Assembly: GCA_949284665.1 (NCBI GenBank)
Contig: CASDWR010000175.1
Location: 1 to 7,940 of the forward strand
Origin: an uncultured Rikenellaceae bacterium
Lineage (GTDB): Bacteria; Bacteroidota; Bacteroidia; Bacteroidales; Rikenellaceae
DNA length: 7,940 nt
Direction of reading: 5' to 3'
Shown here: positions 5,269 through 7,940 of the stretch, one piece after another
Layout of the letters: every line of letters begins with the position of its first letter
Position numbering within the stretch: the stretch's first letter is position 1
The notes under the pieces: generated by a model
Told to the model about the DNA's origin: nothing
The model's input: the letters and a program-made list of their open reading frames with translations, nothing else
Databases searched by the model: none
Program-made: the position numbers and the translations under genes

Positions 5269-7940
5269 TCAACGTTTGCGCAGAGGCAGCAGAATGGGGA
5301 GATAAACAACCAGGGCGATAATCGAAAACAGCATGCCACCCATTGCTCCGATGGCGAATGCAAACCAGAATACCTCGTCTTTCCCATCGTAAAGGAATGG
5401 CAATAATCCCAGTATGGTCGAGATAATGGTAAGCATGATAGGGGTTATTTTGCGGTTGTATGCTTTGATGTAGGCTTGCAACGGATCACGGCGCCAATTG
5501 GTCCGGATATGATTATATTCGTTGATGATGTAGATGCCTGCATTGACTACCAGTCCGCTCAACAAGACGAAAGCCGCAAACCCGCCCTGATCGAAATTAA
5601 AGTTCCCGAGGCCGAACACCAGAAATAATCCAATGAAGGAGATGGGGATCATTGATATGATTATCAGAGGTTTTCGTAACGATTCGAACAGGATGGAACA
5701 AAGGAAGTAAATGATAAGGATTACCAGCATCAGCAACCATATCTGTTTTTGGGCATCCTTGGGGCTCCAAGAGTATTCGGGCATTTCGGCTTTGTAGCCT
5801 ATGGGAAGGATTTCGTCGTTGAGCCATTCCACATTGTTTTCGATCACTCGTTTAGCCAGTTCGGGAGATCCGGCGAAGTCAAATGCCGCGATCAGTTCGT
5901 ATGTTTGGTTGGTTTTATAAATGTTGATTCCGGTTCGATGTTTGGAAATATTGCAGAAGTCGGAAATCTTGATTTGTGTGGAGTCTATGGAGATGATGTC
6001 GTTATTGATATGCCACAAGTCGAAATCGTTGCGCTGAGCGGAACTGATGGAGACGTTTTCGTTGCGGTTATCAATAAATATTTTTTCAAGTTCGCTATTG
6101 AACAGGCGAAGTTTCAACTCGTTGTACAGGTGGCTGACATTGAGATCAGACAAGGCGACTTTTTCCTTGTTGTAGTCCATTGAGTATTCGTTCTGGGGTA
6201 TGCTCCATCGCACTTCGCCGCTGCACAACTCGGGTTCTTCGACGCGTCTGTTTTTCGAGAGCGAGTCGATCAGCAGTTGGCCATAGCTGTAAAGTCGATC
6301 GAAGTTGTATCCGGTCAGGATGATACGGTTATTTTTATATCGTGATAGGACGTTGTTGCTGAAGCCCTGTTCGATGACCCCATAGACTCCCCATGTGGCT
6401 CCTCCGTAATTCATGGCGGTACTGACGACATTGTTTCTCAACGTAACCGGGAATGCCGTGTATTCGTATTCGGGTTTGAAAGTGACCGTAATTTCGGCAT
6501 CGTTGTACGAAGATATCCGGGTTTGGAACATTTCTATCTGTTCGAATTGACTCAGGTAGTTTTCCATGAAACGTACAATGTCGTTGAGTTGATGGATAGT
6601 GCATCCTTCGGGTAATCCGGCGTTTATCGTCAATGTAAGGCGTTCTGTTTCCCGGTAGAATCCTTTCAGTTCGATAGCCTGGGAGAAAAGTCTGAACGAG
6701 CCGCCGAGTAGCTTTTCGAAAAACTCTTTACGATTTTGGTAAAAGGGAGACCCGATAGTTTTGTTGTAGAACTCGCCCCATTTGGTGGGTTCTTCGTTTT
6801 TTTTGTATCGGATGGAAGAGGGGAGCAGGTGAATCGGGAGCCCGAAACTCAGGATCAGCAACAGGATGAAAACCCATTTGTGGCAACGCCCCCATTCGAT
6901 GAATTTCGAGTAACCTCTGTTGTATCGAATGATTCGTCTCTTGGTTCGATATCGAAGAGTCGTCATGCTGGTACGCAAAGGGAATTTTTCCAGCAAGGAG
7001 GGGATGAAAAGAAAAGATATGAAGAGCGATATGGTAAGGTTGATGATGACGATCAGTGCAAAATCGCCCAGTTTTTCCTGATCATTTTCTGGCAGGAAAA
7101 AGATGATTATCAATGAAGCGATAGTTGTCAATAAGGCACCGAGAATGGAGATGAAGACCTTTTTGTTGTGATAGTAGCTGTAATGGTCGGTCATCATGAT
7201 CGAGGTGTCGATAATCATGCCGAGCGATACGGTGAGTCCGGCCAGGGAGTAGATGTGTATCTGGAGGTCGAATATCTTATAGAATATGACGGCAACCAAC
7301 AGGTTGGCCATCAGGGTGATGAATATGATGAACAAATAGTTGAAGTTGCGACTGGCCAACAGGACGAAGAGCAACAGGATTACGAGCGACATCGTTGTAC
7401 GGATGAATATCTTTCGGAGTTCCTGATGGATATATTCCGATGCGTCGTAACTGAGCAGGGCGGAGAAATTTTCCGGGAAGTAGCTTTCCAAGAGAGTCAT
7501 TTTCTCCTTGACATGCTTGGTAACGAGTATCATGTTGCTGCCCGGTTCCGCGAATATCGTGATATTGATCGTATTGAGTCCGTTGATCCGATAATAGGAG
7601 GAGGGTTCTGTTTCGTGATATATGATTTTGGCTATGTCACGGAGGTAGATGATTCTTCCGTCGCAGTTCTTGATCGGGATTAGTCCGAAGTCTGTTTTTT
7701 TGGGTCCGCTGACTCTCACGTTTATACGGTTTTGAGAGCCGGGTGTTTCGGCGATGCTTCCAATGAGGGTTTCGTCGAAGTTTTTCAGGAAGGCGTTTGC
7801 TATTTCGTCGCCGCTGATTCCGTATGTCCGTGCGAGTTCCGGATCGAAAATGATTTCGTATTCGAAAGGGGTTGTCCCTGACAGGTTGACGCTTGAGACG
7901 CCGTCGATCCGCGACAACTGGGGAAGGATATTGCGCGATA
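5269..7940 (-). CDS. RND-superfamily efflux permease (C-terminal ~890 residues, cut by right edge)
   Basis: The frame is open to the right edge, so the start is outside; 7917 is only an internal TTG, and numbering here counts from it as residue 1. About 150 N-terminal residues (TM1 and part of the first periplasmic loop) are missing. Predicted membrane segments are at 173-189, 193-215, 221-243, 255-275, 284-308, 345-362, 724-745, 748-770, 777-800, 825-842 and 848-876, matching RND helices 2-12. The periplasmic loop at 363-723 is about 45 residues longer than the AcrB equivalent. TM4 reads GMIIDTSIM: one relay Asp (D237) remains and the second is Thr. TM10 reads GLVVNAGIYI with no Lys. RND pumps are proton-driven inner-membrane trimers working with an adaptor and an outer-membrane channel; those genes may lie to the right. 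The substrate is unknown. It ends LLPLRKR and has no obvious terminator of its own. Confidence 0.93.
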   Translation of the reverse strand, partial: SRNILPQLSRIDGVSSVNLSGTTPFEYEIIFDPELARTYGISGDEIANAFLKNFDETLIGSIAETPGSQNRINVRVSGPKKTDFGLIPIKNCDGRIIYLRDIAKIIYHETEPSSYYRINGLNTINITIFAEPGSNMILVTKHVKEKMTLLESYFPENFSALLSYDASEYIHQELRKIFIRTTMSLVILLLFVLLASRNFNYLFIIFITLMANLLVAVIFYKIFDLQIHIYSLAGLTVSLGMIIDTSIMMTDHYSYYHNKKVFISILGALLTTIASLIIIFFLPENDQEKLGDFALIVIINLTISLFISFLFIPSLLEKFPLRTSMTTLRYRTKRRIIRYNRGYSKFIEWGRCHKWVFILLLILSFGLPIHLLPSSIRYKKNEEPTKWGEFYNKTIGSPFYQNRKEFFEKLLGGSFRLFSQAIELKGFYRETERLTLTINAGLPEGCTIHQLNDIVRFMENYLSQFEQIEMFQTRISSYNDAEITVTFKPEYEYTAFPVTLRNNVVSTAMNYGGATWGVYGVIEQGFSNNVLSRYKNNRIILTGYNFDRLYSYGQLLIDSLSKNRRVEEPELCSGEVRWSIPQNEYSMDYNKEKVALSDLNVSHLYNELKLRLFNSELEKIFIDNRNENVSISSAQRNDFDLWHINNDIISIDSTQIKISDFCNISKHRTGINIYKTNQTYELIAAFDFAGSPELAKRVIENNVEWLNDEILPIGYKAEMPEYSWSPKDAQKQIWLLMLVILIIYFLCSILFESLRKPLIIISMIPISFIGLFLVFGLGNFNFDQGGFAAFVLLSGLVVNAGIYIINEYNHIRTNWRRDPLQAYIKAYNRKITPIMLTIISTILGLLPFLYDGKDEVFWFAFAIGAMGGMLFSIIALVVYLPILLPLRKR

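Noticed and set aside
3977..5272. Long minus-strand open frame (431 codons) opposite htpG
   Set aside because: It is antisense to conserved htpG codons and crosses the terminator. The protein looks like a codon shadow with no domain.
7168..7683. Plus-strand open frame (171 codons) opposite the RND gene
   Set aside because: Composition rich in Asp, Glu, Gln and Tyr is the mirror of membrane-segment codons; no independent support.

Overview
The window looks like a chromosomal segment from a member of the Bacteroidales (phylum Bacteroidota). The reasons are an HtpG with the Bacteroidota-type charged C-terminal insertion, weak or absent Shine-Dalgarno sequences, a polysaccharide-utilisation-style cassette of exported phosphoesterase, GH71/99-like and GH92 proteins, and a Bacteroidota-type RND pump. 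The genus cannot be fixed from the sequence alone. The window holds five protein genes, two of them cut by its edges, and I see no RNA genes, insertion sequences or CRISPR.

Region 1 (1-2550, minus strand) is a tight glycan-processing cassette, transcribed right to left. It starts with a secreted calcineurin-like metallophosphoesterase (1711-2550). After 13 bp comes a GH71/99-like lipoprotein (420-1697), and after a further 35 bp a GH92-like lipoprotein (1-384) that runs off the left edge. GH92 and GH99 enzymes act on alpha-mannosides, so the set suggests degradation of a mannose-rich and possibly phosphorylated glycan. No SusC/SusD pair is visible.

Region 2 (2551-3001) is a 451-bp divergent intergenic region. 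On the htpG side it has a cluster of TGTCA/TGACA pentamers just upstream of a -24/-12 (sigma-54-like) element. On the phosphoesterase side it has an AT-rich dyad overlapping a weak Bacteroidota-type promoter candidate.

Region 3 (3002-5150) is htpG (Hsp90), complete, ending at a strong rho-independent terminator.

Region 4 (5269-7940, minus strand) is the C-terminal ~890 residues of an RND-superfamily efflux permease, convergent with htpG and open at the right edge. Its transmembrane proton-relay residues differ from those of AcrB.

Nothing here is clearly a wholly new system. The most interesting items are the candidate heat-shock control region of htpG, the phosphoesterase plus alpha-mannosidase-like cassette, and the altered relay of the RND pump.
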